In this document: one piece after another, positions 42,753-51,483 of the stretch | Numbering within the stretch: position 1 is the first letter of the stretch | How the letters are laid out: each line of letters begins with the position of its first letter | The notes under the pieces: generated by a model | Told to the model about the DNA's origin: nothing | Database searches by the model: none | The model's input: only the letters and a program-made list of their open reading frames with translations | NCBI GenBank assembly: GCA_021151825.1 | Contig: JAGKWQ010000009.1 | Coordinates: 124,001-188,000, forward strand | Length of the DNA stretch: 64,000 nt | Reading direction: 5' to 3' | From: Cellvibrionaceae bacterium | GTDB lineage: Bacteria > Pseudomonadota > Gammaproteobacteria > Pseudomonadales > Cellvibrionaceae | Program-made: the position numbers and the translations under genes

Positions 42753-44105
42753 TTAGCGTTTTTTCGGTGCAGATGGTTTCGCGCCACGTGTGGTTTTAGC
42801 ACTTGTTCGTGTAGGTTTGCTTGCGGCGGGGCGAGCGCCGCTCGTGCTGTTTTTCGCCGGTTTAGCAAAGGCTGATTTTTTAGGATTGCCCGCTTTGGAT
42901 TTATTGGCCGGCTTTGCAGCCAATTTCAACAAACCGCTTTTGGGTTTGGTGACGGCTTTGATTACTTGCTCTGTCACTTCAAAACCTTTGATCTTTTCGC
43001 GTTTGATTTTGGTGCCGATCACGTCCTCAATCAGCGAAATTTTATGTTCTTCCGCCGGCGTTACCAGCGAAATCGCGGTACCTTTTTTACCGGCGCGACC
43101 AGTACGGCCTACACGATGGACATAGTCTTCAGTGAAGAAAGGCAGATCCAGATTCACCACGAAATCCAGCCCTTGAATATCCAGCCCTCGTGCGGCGACT
43201 TCAGTCGCTACCAGCACTTGCAGTTTTCCTTCCTTAAATTCTTGCAGCGCCCGGCGACGTGATCCTTGTGTTTTTTCGCTGTGAATGACGGCTGCATCTA
43301 CTTTGTCATTCTTCAATGTCTGGATCAGTTGTTCTGCTGCTTCGCGCGTACTGCTAAACACCATCACCTGATACCAGTTCTGGCTGTGTAATAGATGAAT
43401 GAACAATTCGTACTTGCGCGTGCTATCTACAGGATAAAGCACATGGTCTACCGTTTCCGCGACTGAGTTGCGCTTGCTGACAGTGATCAGGGTGGGGCGA
43501 TTCATCGCCTGTTTGGACAAGTTGGTGACCAGAGGAGAACTTGTTGCCGAGAAAAACAGGGTTTGGTGTTTACGCGTAATACTGGTGAGGATTGCGTGCA
43601 TATCGACCACAAAACCCATATCCAACATGCGGTCAGCTTCATCCAAAACGGCAAATTCCACCTTTGCCAGATTCACGTTTTCCAGCTCGATATGTTCTTT
43701 AAGGCGACCGGGGGTCGCGACCAGAATATCCACACCGGCACGCAGCTTCGCACCCTGGCTTGTCACCTTCACGCCGCCATATACGGCGGCAATTTTGAAT
43801 GGTGTGAATTGCGCAAACTCTTGCAATGCTTTAGCGATTTGCTCAACCAGTTCACGCGTCGGTGCAAGAATCAGGGTGCGTACAAAACCTGCTTCGGTAC
43901 CTTTGGGTTTTTCCAGCATTTGTTGTAATACCGGCAGGCTGTACGCAGCAGTTTTTCCTGTACCGGTTTGGGCAGTAACCAATAGATCCAGTCCGCGCCT
44001 GGCTGCCGGAATTGCCTGCTCCTGGACGGGAGTAAGGGTTTTAAAGCCAATGACTTTAAGGGCGCGCAACAACTCGGGCGCAAGTCCAAGGGAAGTAAAG
44101 TTCAT
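42753..44105 (-). CDS. rhlE: DEAD-box RNA helicase (RhlE-like)
   Basis: The 450-residue protein has the Q motif (TPVQEQAIP), motif I AQTGTGKT, Ia PTREL, II VLDEADRMLDMG, III SAT, and motifs IV-VI (VLVATEVAARGLDIQGL, YVHRVGRTGRAG). A Lys/Ala/Pro-rich basic tail of about 70 residues follows, typical of RhlE-type helicases that act on ribosomal RNA. ATG 44105 has a GGAGACGCCC leader and gives the normal start MNFTSLGL; the longer frame to 44204 is rejected. Confidence 0.92.
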   Translation of the reverse strand: MNFTSLGLAPELLRALKVIGFKTLTPVQEQAIPAARRGLDLLVTAQTGTGKTAAYSLPVLQQMLEKPKGTEAGFVRTLILAPTRELVEQIAKALQEFAQFTPFKIAAVYGGVKVTSQGAKLRAGVDILVATPGRLKEHIELENVNLAKVEFAVLDEADRMLDMGFVVDMHAILTSITRKHQTLFFSATSSPLVTNLSKQAMNRPTLITVSKRNSVAETVDHVLYPVDSTRKYELFIHLLHSQNWYQVMVFSSTREAAEQLIQTLKNDKVDAAVIHSEKTQGSRRRALQEFKEGKLQVLVATEVAARGLDIQGLDFVVNLDLPFFTEDYVHRVGRTGRAGKKGTAISLVTPAEEHKISLIEDVIGTKIKREKIKGFEVTEQVIKAVTKPKSGLLKLAAKPANKSKAGNPKKSAFAKPAKNSTSGARPAASKPTRTSAKTTRGAKPSAPKKR

Positions 44106-44250
44106 GGGCGTCTCCACCGGTCCAGCTGAAAAGGGCGCGCAGTATACCGATTTAACGGGCTGGCGGGTTAATTGCTGGCGAAGTTTTGAACATCTTATAA
44201 CCAAAAACTGCCACTTCTTGTTTGCTCAGGACAAAGCCATCTTTTGAAAA

Positions 44251-44287
44251 ATAGTAAGCTATGTATATTATATATTTAACTTGCTAT
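44251..44287 (+). promoter_or_regulatory. MarR-type operator upstream of marR-emrAB
   Basis: ATAGTAAGCTA (44251-44261) and TAACTTGCTAT (44277-44287) are inverted repeats with 9 of 11 matches, flanking an AT-rich TATATTATATAT core that may hold the -10 box. The site lies 12 bp before the marR start. Autorepression by the MarR protein is likely; this is inference. Confidence 0.55.
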
Positions 44288-44298
44288 GAGGATGGTTT

Positions 44299-44808
44299 AT
44301 GAATCTGCCTGAACACGATGATATGGGGCCACTGGTGCCTGAACAGGAAAGCCTGGGTTTTCTGTTGGCAGATAACCTGCGCCTTACCCGTCGTATTGCC
44401 TCCCAATATTTTGAGCAATACCAACTGACATTGTCGCAGGCGAAAGCCTTGCTGGGTGTTCGCCGCTGGCAAGGCATCCGGCAGGTAGATCTGGCGGATT
44501 TTATGGATATTCAGCCTATTAGCCTGGCCCGTTTGTTGGACCAGCTCGCTGAAAACGGTTGGATCGAACGCCGACCAGACCCCAAAGACCGTCGCGCATT
44601 CCAGCTTTATCTAACACCTGCTGCTGCACCCATTGTGAAAATGATTACGGCAGCATCGACAGAGTTTCAGCAAAAGGCGCTAGCCGGTTTAACTGCTGAA
44701 CAACAACAGGCTCTATTTGCCGGATTAAATCAGGTGCGTGAAAACCTGACGGCATTGGGTAAAAACGTTTCTGAATCCAAAGTGGTATCCGAGGTAAGTG
44801 AAAAATGA
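44299..44808 (+). CDS. MarR family transcriptional regulator
   Basis: The 169-residue protein has a MarR winged helix: RQVDLADFMDIQPISLARLLDQLAENGWIERRPDPKDRRAFQLYLT. The wing DPKDRRAF is typical of the family. A GAGGA site lies upstream of ATG 44299. Its stop codon overlaps the start of the emrA-like gene (ATGA), so the three genes form one operon and it should repress the pump (as MprA does for emrAB). Confidence 0.92.
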   Translation: MNLPEHDDMGPLVPEQESLGFLLADNLRLTRRIASQYFEQYQLTLSQAKALLGVRRWQGIRQVDLADFMDIQPISLARLLDQLAENGWIERRPDPKDRRAFQLYLTPAAAPIVKMITAASTEFQQKALAGLTAEQQQALFAGLNQVRENLTALGKNVSESKVVSEVSEK

Positions 44809-45836
44809 CCGAAACATTGAAGTCACGCCGCTTTTTGTTGCTGGTTGTTATACCAGTTGTGTTGGGCGTTATTGGACTGGTGATTTATTTATCCGGCGGT
44901 CGTTACGCGACTACCGAAAATGCCTACACCAAGGCCGATGTAATTAGCATCCGCCCGCGTGTTGCCGGCGCTGTTGAAAAGCGCCTGGTTGCCGAAAATG
45001 ATCACGTTAAAGCGGGTCAGTTATTGATGGTGCTGGATCGCAAACCCTACGAAGTTGCATTGGCAAAAGCGAACGCAAAACTGGGTGAAGTGCGCACTAA
45101 TCTGGCAGCGCTGCATGCGAGTTACAGTGAAAAGCAATCCGAGTTGCAGTTGGCAATCGCTAACCGTGATTACGCTGTGAAAGAGCAACAGCGCCAAGCC
45201 AATCTGGCGGAGCGTAAATTGGTAGCCAAGGCAACTTACGACGAAGTGAGCCACACCCGTCGCATTAACGACCAACAGGTGATTACCATTGAGCAGGATT
45301 TAAAGCGTATCGCTGAATCCCTGGGAGGCGAGGCCGGTTTACCTATTGAACAACATCCAAGCTATTTGGCTGCTAAAGCAGAAGTAGAGCAAGCCCAGTT
45401 GAATCTCGAATACACCGAAATTACCGCACCTAAAGATGGCATCGTGACCAAGCCACCGGAAGTAGGTGAATTCCTCTCTGTGGGTAGCGCGGTGATGTCA
45501 TTGGTGGCGAGCGATAACCTGTGGGTCGAAGCAAATTTTATTGAGACTGATTTGACCCACGTACGTGTGGGTCAGACAGTCAGTGTGAAAGTAGATACCT
45601 ATCCCGGTGTTGAATGGAAAGGTGAGGTACAAAGTATTAGCCCGGCGACCGGTGCCGAATTTTCGGTAATCCCTGCGCAGAATGCGACAGGTAACTGGGT
45701 GAAGATTGCCCAGCGTGTGCCAGTACGTATCAGTATCAAACCGAACAAGAACGCTCCGGCATTGCAGGCGGGTTTGAGTACTGGCATTGAAATCGATACT
45801 GGGTACAAACGCTCATTGTTGGGAATTTCCATCTAA
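44805..45836 (+). CDS. emrA: EmrA-like HlyD family membrane-fusion protein
   Basis: The 343-residue protein has an N-terminal TM helix (about 12-29), the lipoyl half-motifs (ISIRPRVAGAVEKRLVAENDHVKAGQLLMVLD and ITAPKDGIVTKPPEVGEFLSVG), an alpha-helical hairpin (about 85-170) and a beta-barrel (about 215-290). It links the EmrB-like pump to an outer-membrane TolC-type channel, which is not encoded here. Its start overlaps the marR stop codon by 4 bp. Confidence 0.92.
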   Translation: MTETLKSRRFLLLVVIPVVLGVIGLVIYLSGGRYATTENAYTKADVISIRPRVAGAVEKRLVAENDHVKAGQLLMVLDRKPYEVALAKANAKLGEVRTNLAALHASYSEKQSELQLAIANRDYAVKEQQRQANLAERKLVAKATYDEVSHTRRINDQQVITIEQDLKRIAESLGGEAGLPIEQHPSYLAAKAEVEQAQLNLEYTEITAPKDGIVTKPPEVGEFLSVGSAVMSLVASDNLWVEANFIETDLTHVRVGQTVSVKVDTYPGVEWKGEVQSISPATGAEFSVIPAQNATGNWVKIAQRVPVRISIKPNKNAPALQAGLSTGIEIDTGYKRSLLGISI

Positions 45837-45872
45837 TCTTTTGTCCTGAATTTTTCGCACGGGAGAGCTGTT

Positions 45873-47435
45873 GTGGCCCAGGTAGCGAGTGAAACATTAC
45901 CCGAAGTGCCGACATCAAGCGTGTCGGCTAGCAAGCGCGGGTTAATTACCGCCTCGGTGATGTTGGCGACCATTATCCAGGCGCTGGATACGACTATCGC
46001 CAACGTTGCCTTGCCCCATATGCAAGGCAGTATGTCGGCCACCCAGGACCAGATTTCCTGGGTGCTGACGTCTTATATTGTTGCTGCGGCGATCTTTCTG
46101 CCGTTGACCGGTTTTCTGTCAGATCGCTTCGGTCGTAAACGTTTGATGTTGTGGTCGATTGCCGGTTTTACGATTACCTCAATGCTGTGTGGTGCCGCGC
46201 AAAATTTACCGCAAGTCGTGATTTTCCGTTTATTGCAGGGGATTTTTGGGGCGGCCCTGGTGCCACTGTCCCAATCAATTTTGCTCGATACCTATCCCAA
46301 AGAAAAACACAGCCAGGCTATGGCGGTATGGGGGATGGGGGTGGTGCTTGGCCCAATCCTCGGGCCAACCCTGGGTGGTTTGCTCACTGAACATTACAGC
46401 TGGCGCTGGGTATTTTATATCAACGTTCCATTGGGGATACTGGCATTACTAGGGGTGATGGCGGCGGTTAAAGAAACGGCTATTAATAAGGCCCGCCATT
46501 TTGATCTATTGGGTTTTGCTTTCCTGAGCCTGGGAATCGGGGCGCTGCAGATGATGCTGGACCGGGGTGAAAGCCAGAACTGGTTTAATAGCCCGGAAAT
46601 CATCATTGAATGTATTTTGATGGGAATGGGGTTCTACTGGTTTATCAGCCATATCTTTACCTACAAACAACCGTTTATCGAGCCAGCGATTTTTAAGGAT
46701 CGCAACTTTTCTATCGGCCTGATTTTTATGTTTGTAGTGGGCATTATTCTGCTCGCGACCATGGCGCTCCTACCGCCGTTTTTACAAAACCTGCTGGGCT
46801 ATCCGGTAGTAGATGTTGGTTTGGTGATGGCGCCACGCGGGATGGGTGTGATGTTCTCCATGCTGATCGTGGGCAAAATCGCCGGTAAGGTTGACCCACG
46901 TATGCAGGTAGGGTTCGGGTTGATATTGACGATTATCTCTTTGTGGGAAATGACCTTGTTCAATACCAGTATCACCAGTTGGGATATTGTGCGGACCAGC
47001 GTAGTTCAGGGTATTGGTTTGGGCTTTATCTTTGTACCACTGTCAGCTATCGCTTTTGCCAGCCTTGAAGGGCGCTTCCGCAACGAAGGTACGGCGCTGT
47101 TTAGCCTCACCCGTAATATCGGCAGCAGTATTGGTATATCGGTGGTGATGGCAGAGTTGCAACAAAATATCCAGCGCAACCATGCGGCTTTTGCGGATTA
47201 CATTACGCCTTACAATCAAGCGTTGGCGAAAGTGGGCGAGTCCGGCCACTGGGATATTGCGACTACCCAAGGATTAGTCGCAATCAACAATGAAGTACAA
47301 CGCCAGGCGGCAACTCTTGCTTATTTGCAAGACTTTCAGTTGATGATGTGGGTAACTATCGCCGCTTTGCCGTTATTACTGTTGCTACGTAAACCGCAAC
47401 CGGGCGGTGCTCCGGTAAATATCGCCGCTGATTAA
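45873..47435 (+). CDS. emrB: EmrB-like DHA2-family multidrug efflux MFS transporter
   Basis: The 520-residue transporter has 14 predicted TM segments, motif A GFLSDRFGRKR and the DHA2/EmrB motif C-like GPILGPTLGGLL. It should export hydrophobic drugs or uncouplers as a tripartite system with the EmrA-like protein. Start GTG 45873 follows GGGAGAG by about 6 nt. It is the last gene of marR-emrA-emrB. Confidence 0.93.
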   Translation: MAQVASETLPEVPTSSVSASKRGLITASVMLATIIQALDTTIANVALPHMQGSMSATQDQISWVLTSYIVAAAIFLPLTGFLSDRFGRKRLMLWSIAGFTITSMLCGAAQNLPQVVIFRLLQGIFGAALVPLSQSILLDTYPKEKHSQAMAVWGMGVVLGPILGPTLGGLLTEHYSWRWVFYINVPLGILALLGVMAAVKETAINKARHFDLLGFAFLSLGIGALQMMLDRGESQNWFNSPEIIIECILMGMGFYWFISHIFTYKQPFIEPAIFKDRNFSIGLIFMFVVGIILLATMALLPPFLQNLLGYPVVDVGLVMAPRGMGVMFSMLIVGKIAGKVDPRMQVGFGLILTIISLWEMTLFNTSITSWDIVRTSVVQGIGLGFIFVPLSAIAFASLEGRFRNEGTALFSLTRNIGSSIGISVVMAELQQNIQRNHAAFADYITPYNQALAKVGESGHWDIATTQGLVAINNEVQRQAATLAYLQDFQLMMWVTIAALPLLLLLRKPQPGGAPVNIAAD

Positions 47436-47587
47436 GGCACTAATAACACAATCGACTAACGCCGGTGTATGCAATTTAGCCAGACGGGGCGAGAATAGGA
47501 AAGACTTGTGGTATCCTGCGCGCCCTTTGTCGGGGCTTCCAGGTACTTCGCCCCGCTGTTATTTGAGTGATTTTCCAAGAGAGAGTT

Positions 47588-47929
47588 ATGGCTGCCAAAC
47601 CCGTTTATAAAGTGATATTCCTTAACCAGGGCCAGGTTTACGAAGTCTTTTGCTCCGCGATTTACCAAAGTGAGATGTACGGTTTTATTGAGATTGAAGA
47701 GTTCGTATTTGGCGAGCGTACCCAATTGCTGATTGACCCCGCCGAAGAAAAACTCAAAAACGAATTTGCGGGCGTCAAGCGCTCATATATCCCAATGCAC
47801 TCGATTGTCCGCATCGATGAAGTGGAAAAAGAAGGTCCGGTGAAAATCACCGAGATCAAAGGTGGTGGCGATAAAATTGCGCAATTCCCCTATGGTACAT
47901 TCATTCCCAATCCAAAGCCGGTTGAGTAA
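47588..47929 (+). CDS. DUF1820 family protein
   Basis: The 113-residue cytoplasmic protein MAAKPVYKVIFLNQGQVYEV... matches the DUF1820 family of gammaproteobacteria, with FIEIEEFVFGE and YIPMHSIVRIDEV; its function is unknown. AGAGAGTT precedes ATG 47588; the upstream ATG-like opening at 47567 is rejected. It appears to be a monocistronic gene. Confidence 0.88.
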   Translation: MAAKPVYKVIFLNQGQVYEVFCSAIYQSEMYGFIEIEEFVFGERTQLLIDPAEEKLKNEFAGVKRSYIPMHSIVRIDEVEKEGPVKITEIKGGGDKIAQFPYGTFIPNPKPVE

Positions 47930-48183
47930 TTCTGCTCGTGCCGGTGCCAAGGCAAGGCAAAGATAATCTTTGATTTAAAGTCGTGAATACCTTCAGGGCC
48001 TGCCAGCATTAAATTGCGGTCATTTCGTGAACGCAAAACATGTTTGCAAATTGCCCGCTACACCTATGTAGGATTGCATCGGCATCCATGCTTTATGCGG
48101 TTTTAATCAAAGATTATTCTTTGCTCCCTGCATCGCAGTAAATTCTCGCTAAACTTGCTTTATCGTTTCAACGAGCAAGTACC

Positions 48184-49680
48184 ATGAAAGAAAATCTCTA
48201 TCTTGCAATAGATCAGGGTGGCCAAAGTTCCCGCGTTGGTGTTTATACCGAATCTGGCGAATTAATTTGCCAATTCTCCGCTCCCTGTGTGACAACTCAC
48301 CATCAGCCTGAAAACTCTTTGCATTCTCATATCGAACAGGATGGCGATGAAATCCTGCATGGTATCCGCCAATGTCTTGATAAAGTTTTCGAACAATTGG
48401 GTGAGGCTGTCAGTAATATTAAAGCGGCAAGTTTTGCAGGGCAGGGCTCATCTCTTTTATGTTGGGATTCAAAAAACGGTGAGTCGTTGACACCGGTATT
48501 AAGCTGGCAGGATATTCGCGGCGAACCTTATCTCCAGCAAATTTTGCTAACGCACCCACAAGCGCAACATATTACTGGTTTACGAGTATCACCGCATTAC
48601 GGTGCTAGTAAAATTCGCTGGTGCCTGGATAACTCCGATGCAGTTAAAAAAGCACTGAATGAAAACTCACTGTCTATTGGCCCCATTGTCAGTTTTATTT
48701 TTTGGCATTTGCTGGATCAAAAAAATCTGGTTGATCCCGGTCATGCACAACGTACTTTATTATGGAACTTGCACCGTAATGAGTGGGATGAGCGCCTGCT
48801 TAAATTGTTTCAAATTCCCATATCAGTTTTACCCGAATGCCGCTTTCATAATAGCGATTTCGGCAGTTTGAAATTGGGGACTCATTCGATTCCATTTTCC
48901 GCCAGTGCTCGTGATCAAGGCGCATCTTTATTTGCAGCGGGCATGCCCGATTTATCAGCATGTTATGTGAATATTGGTACCGGTGCTTTTATACAGCGAG
49001 TCAGTAATATTTTGCACGCACCTGACGGTCTATTAGTTAGCCCGCTCTGGGTTCCGCAACATAATCGTAATGAAAATCCAAATGCCTCACCCACGTGTTA
49101 TGCAAACGAATTGGCTGATAAATCATGGTATGCATGGGAAGCAACTGTTAACGGTGCGGCTTCTGCAATTTCTTATATCCAGGAAAAAACAGGCTTGGGT
49201 GTAACTCCGAACGACATTGAGTTGGCCCTTCAGCTTAATCCCAAGCAGGATGTTTATTTTTTAAATGCAATTGGTGGTTTGAGCGCACCCTATTGGCGGA
49301 CTGATTTACACACGCAATTTGCAGTGGACTTATCACCACAGGAAAAAGTCCTCGCCTGGATTGAATCCGTAATTTTCCAAATTGCAGTGAATATAGAATT
49401 AATGAAAAAAGCGGGTGAAATTCGCTACATCCGTATTAGCGGTGGTTTTAGTAAATCGAATCAAGTGTGTCAGCGATTGGCGGATATCAGTGGGTTAGAT
49501 GTATATCGTAGCGATAATGCTGATGCAACGTTACAAGGCGCAGCTTATATGGCAACAGGCTTATCAGCCAGGTGGCAACCGGATTTTCAACAGGAAATTT
49601 TCTCCCCTGATATAAATACAGGTCTAAATAATCGTTTCCTGATTTGGCAAAATGCCATGCAAAAATGGTTAACACCGTAG
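48184..49680 (+). CDS. FGGY-family carbohydrate kinase
   Basis: The 498-residue protein has the FGGY N-terminal phosphate motif AIDQGGQSSRVGVY, SFAGQGSSLLCWD and SWQDIRG, the second domain NIGTGAFIQR, and the C-terminal signature IRYIRISGGFSKSNQVCQRLADI. FGGY kinases phosphorylate glycerol or pentoses/hexoses; the substrate here is unknown, although the layout is nearest glycerol kinase. No sugar transporter is adjacent. The stop codon TAG lies within a repeat element (49677-49780), so the original 3-prime end of the gene may have been altered. Confidence 0.85.
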   Translation: MKENLYLAIDQGGQSSRVGVYTESGELICQFSAPCVTTHHQPENSLHSHIEQDGDEILHGIRQCLDKVFEQLGEAVSNIKAASFAGQGSSLLCWDSKNGESLTPVLSWQDIRGEPYLQQILLTHPQAQHITGLRVSPHYGASKIRWCLDNSDAVKKALNENSLSIGPIVSFIFWHLLDQKNLVDPGHAQRTLLWNLHRNEWDERLLKLFQIPISVLPECRFHNSDFGSLKLGTHSIPFSASARDQGASLFAAGMPDLSACYVNIGTGAFIQRVSNILHAPDGLLVSPLWVPQHNRNENPNASPTCYANELADKSWYAWEATVNGAASAISYIQEKTGLGVTPNDIELALQLNPKQDVYFLNAIGGLSAPYWRTDLHTQFAVDLSPQEKVLAWIESVIFQIAVNIELMKKAGEIRYIRISGGFSKSNQVCQRLADISGLDVYRSDNADATLQGAAYMATGLSARWQPDFQQEIFSPDINTGLNNRFLIWQNAMQKWLTP

Positions 49681-49780
49681 GGGCGCAATTTATTGCATCC
49701 CAAAAAAATTGCCAGGAAAAAATCGTGTTGAATTATAGTATTGGCCAATAAAAAAAGGGCGCAATAAATTGCGCCCCTAC
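49677..49780. mobile_element. 104-bp MITE/REP-like element with 20-bp terminal inverted repeats
   Basis: The ends are GTAGGGGCGCAATTTATTGC (49677-49696) and its exact reverse complement at 49761-49780. The interior of about 64 bp is A-rich and non-coding. The right end also contains the self-complementary GGGCGCAATAAATTGCGCCC. There is no transposase. The left end supplies the stop codon of the FGGY kinase. Such non-autonomous elements are common in some gammaproteobacteria; the mobilising enzyme is unknown. Confidence 0.6.
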
Positions 49781-49806
49781 AATTTGAATATTACGAAAGT
49801 CTATAA

Positions 49807-50658
49807 TCATTCGGCTAATGTGCCATCCCGATAATCCTGAATTGCCTGTTCAATTTCCTCGGTGCTATTCATCACAAAGGGGCCGTATTGCACAATCGGT
49901 TCTTTAATGGGTTTACCCGAGATTACTAAAAAGCGCGCTTCAGATTCCAGAGCTTGCACACTCAATTGATCACCTTTACTGAGCAATCCGGTATTGCCTT
50001 TGGTAAGTTTTCTTTTGTCTTCACCGATGGCAATATCACCTTCATATACGTATAAAAATGTATTGTGATCTTCCGGTATTGCATGATGGAATTCTTTGCC
50101 TGCCGGTAAATGTACATCCCAATAAATAGTTTCAGTGGTTAAACCCTGGATCGGGCCGCTAATTACTTTGTCACCAATAAATGCAGTATTGGCAATAACT
50201 TTGATGCTCCCGCCATTGGGCAAATCGGTAACAGGAATTTCTGCCGATGGAATATCGCGATAGTGTGCGGGTTTCATTTTTTCTGCGGCTGGCAAATTCA
50301 GCCACAGTTGGAAACCGCGCATTAATCCGTGCTCCTGTTGCGGCATTTCCGAATGGATAATCCCACGACCTGCAGTCATCCATTGCACATCACCATCGCG
50401 CAAATGACCTTTGTTGCCCATATGGTCTTCATGCAACATGTGACCTTGCAACATATAAGTCACTGTTTCAAAACCGCGATGGGGGTGCGCAGGAAAACCG
50501 GCGATGTAATCATCGGCACTGCTGCTACCAAATTCGTCGAGCATTAAAAACGGATCAAAACGTGCGTAAGGATTTTGACCCAGGGTACGTTTTATGCGAA
50601 CACCAGCACCGTCGCTGGTCTCGCGGCCTTGTACGATTTGCTGTAATTGGCGTTGCAT
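49807..50658 (-). CDS. pirin family protein
   Basis: A 283-residue bicupin of the pirin family with the metal-binding motif PAHPHRGFETVTY (two His) and GRGIIHSEMP (His and Glu). Some bacterial pirins have quercetinase activity, others modulate metabolic enzymes. GGAG lies 7 nt before ATG 50658. It is 70 bp downstream of azoR on the same strand, so both may respond to quinones or flavonoids and be regulated by the divergent LysR protein. Confidence 0.92.
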   Translation of the reverse strand: MQRQLQQIVQGRETSDGAGVRIKRTLGQNPYARFDPFLMLDEFGSSSADDYIAGFPAHPHRGFETVTYMLQGHMLHEDHMGNKGHLRDGDVQWMTAGRGIIHSEMPQQEHGLMRGFQLWLNLPAAEKMKPAHYRDIPSAEIPVTDLPNGGSIKVIANTAFIGDKVISGPIQGLTTETIYWDVHLPAGKEFHHAIPEDHNTFLYVYEGDIAIGEDKRKLTKGNTGLLSKGDQLSVQALESEARFLVISGKPIKEPIVQYGPFVMNSTEEIEQAIQDYRDGTLAE

Positions 50659-50728
50659 AATTTTTCTCCAAAAATTGTTGCGTTAAATTTTAGCTTTGCG
50701 TTAATGCTACGCAAGAAGACGCGGCTGG

Positions 50729-51328
50729 TTAAGCCGCAACTTCCTGTTCGATTTCAGTTTTTGCCGCAGCAAAAGCTTCATCTTTTTGGCCCATGTTCAA
50801 ACCTTCAGCATAAATAAAGTGCACATCTTTCAAACCGACAAAACCTAAAAAGCTTTTCAAAAACGGGCTTTGGCTATCGGCAGGCTGGCCTTTGTAGATG
50901 CCACCGCGAGTTGCGATGATATATACCGGTTTGTCATTCAATAATCCTACTGGACCGGTGTCGGTGTATTTAAAGGTTACACCGGCGCGAGCGATATGAT
51001 CGAAGTAAGCTTTAAGCGCTGACGGCACACCAAAGTTGTACATTGGAACTCCAATCACAATGGCATCGGCTTCCTGGATCTCGGCAATGATCTTGTCCGA
51101 GTAATCCAGCACCGCTTGTTGTGCTGTCGTGCGGCCTTCCGCCGGGCTAAACAACGCTTGTACGCGTGTTGCATCCAGATGCGGCACTTCTTCTTTGGCG
51201 AAATCGCGCACTACCACATCGCCTGCCGGATTTGCTGCTTTCCAGCGTTGTACAAACTCATTTGCCAACGTACTTGAATTGCCATTGTCACCAAACAAAC
51301 TGCTGTTGATCTGTAAGAGCTTAGCCAT
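50729..51328 (-). CDS. azoR: FMN-dependent NADH-azoreductase AzoR
   Basis: A 199-residue flavodoxin-fold protein with MAKLLQINSSLFGDNGNSS (FMN phosphate loop), GVPMYNFGVPSALKAYFDHIARAG and ATRGGIY, all typical of AzoR. It reduces quinones and azo dyes by two electrons using NADH. A GAGGAAACG site precedes ATG 51328. It is the first gene of azoR-pirin and lies opposite the LysR gene. Confidence 0.95.
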   Translation of the reverse strand: MAKLLQINSSLFGDNGNSSTLANEFVQRWKAANPAGDVVVRDFAKEEVPHLDATRVQALFSPAEGRTTAQQAVLDYSDKIIAEIQEADAIVIGVPMYNFGVPSALKAYFDHIARAGVTFKYTDTGPVGLLNDKPVYIIATRGGIYKGQPADSQSPFLKSFLGFVGLKDVHFIYAEGLNMGQKDEAFAAAKTEIEQEVAA

Positions 51329-51443
51329 TTTCGTTTCCTCATCCTATTCACAATGTGTGATTGCTAGTTGTGTGGCGTTATTGCCATGTGTCCATTAAAT
51401 GATTTGACGAATGAATGATAAATACGGATATTTAGCGGTATAT

Positions 51444-51464
51444 GATCGAATTATTTAATTGATC
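51444..51464. promoter_or_regulatory. candidate LysR-type site in the azoR/lysR divergent region
   Basis: GATCGAATTATTTAATTGATC is a dyad with one bulged base, 20 bp upstream of the lysR start. The AT-rich dyad fits an autoregulatory site, but the match is imperfect. Confidence 0.3.
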
Positions 51465-51483
51465 GTCGAAAATGAGGAAAAAT

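Noticed and set aside
43468..44247. 259-codon plus-strand ORF opposite the RhlE-type helicase
   Set aside because: Complete overlap with a well-supported helicase gene on the other strand, and a composition typical of antisense frames.
47532..47560. CGGGGC/GCCCCG hairpin before the DUF1820 gene
   Set aside because: Arms of only 6 bp, a long spacer and no T-tract; not enough to call a terminator or a riboswitch.
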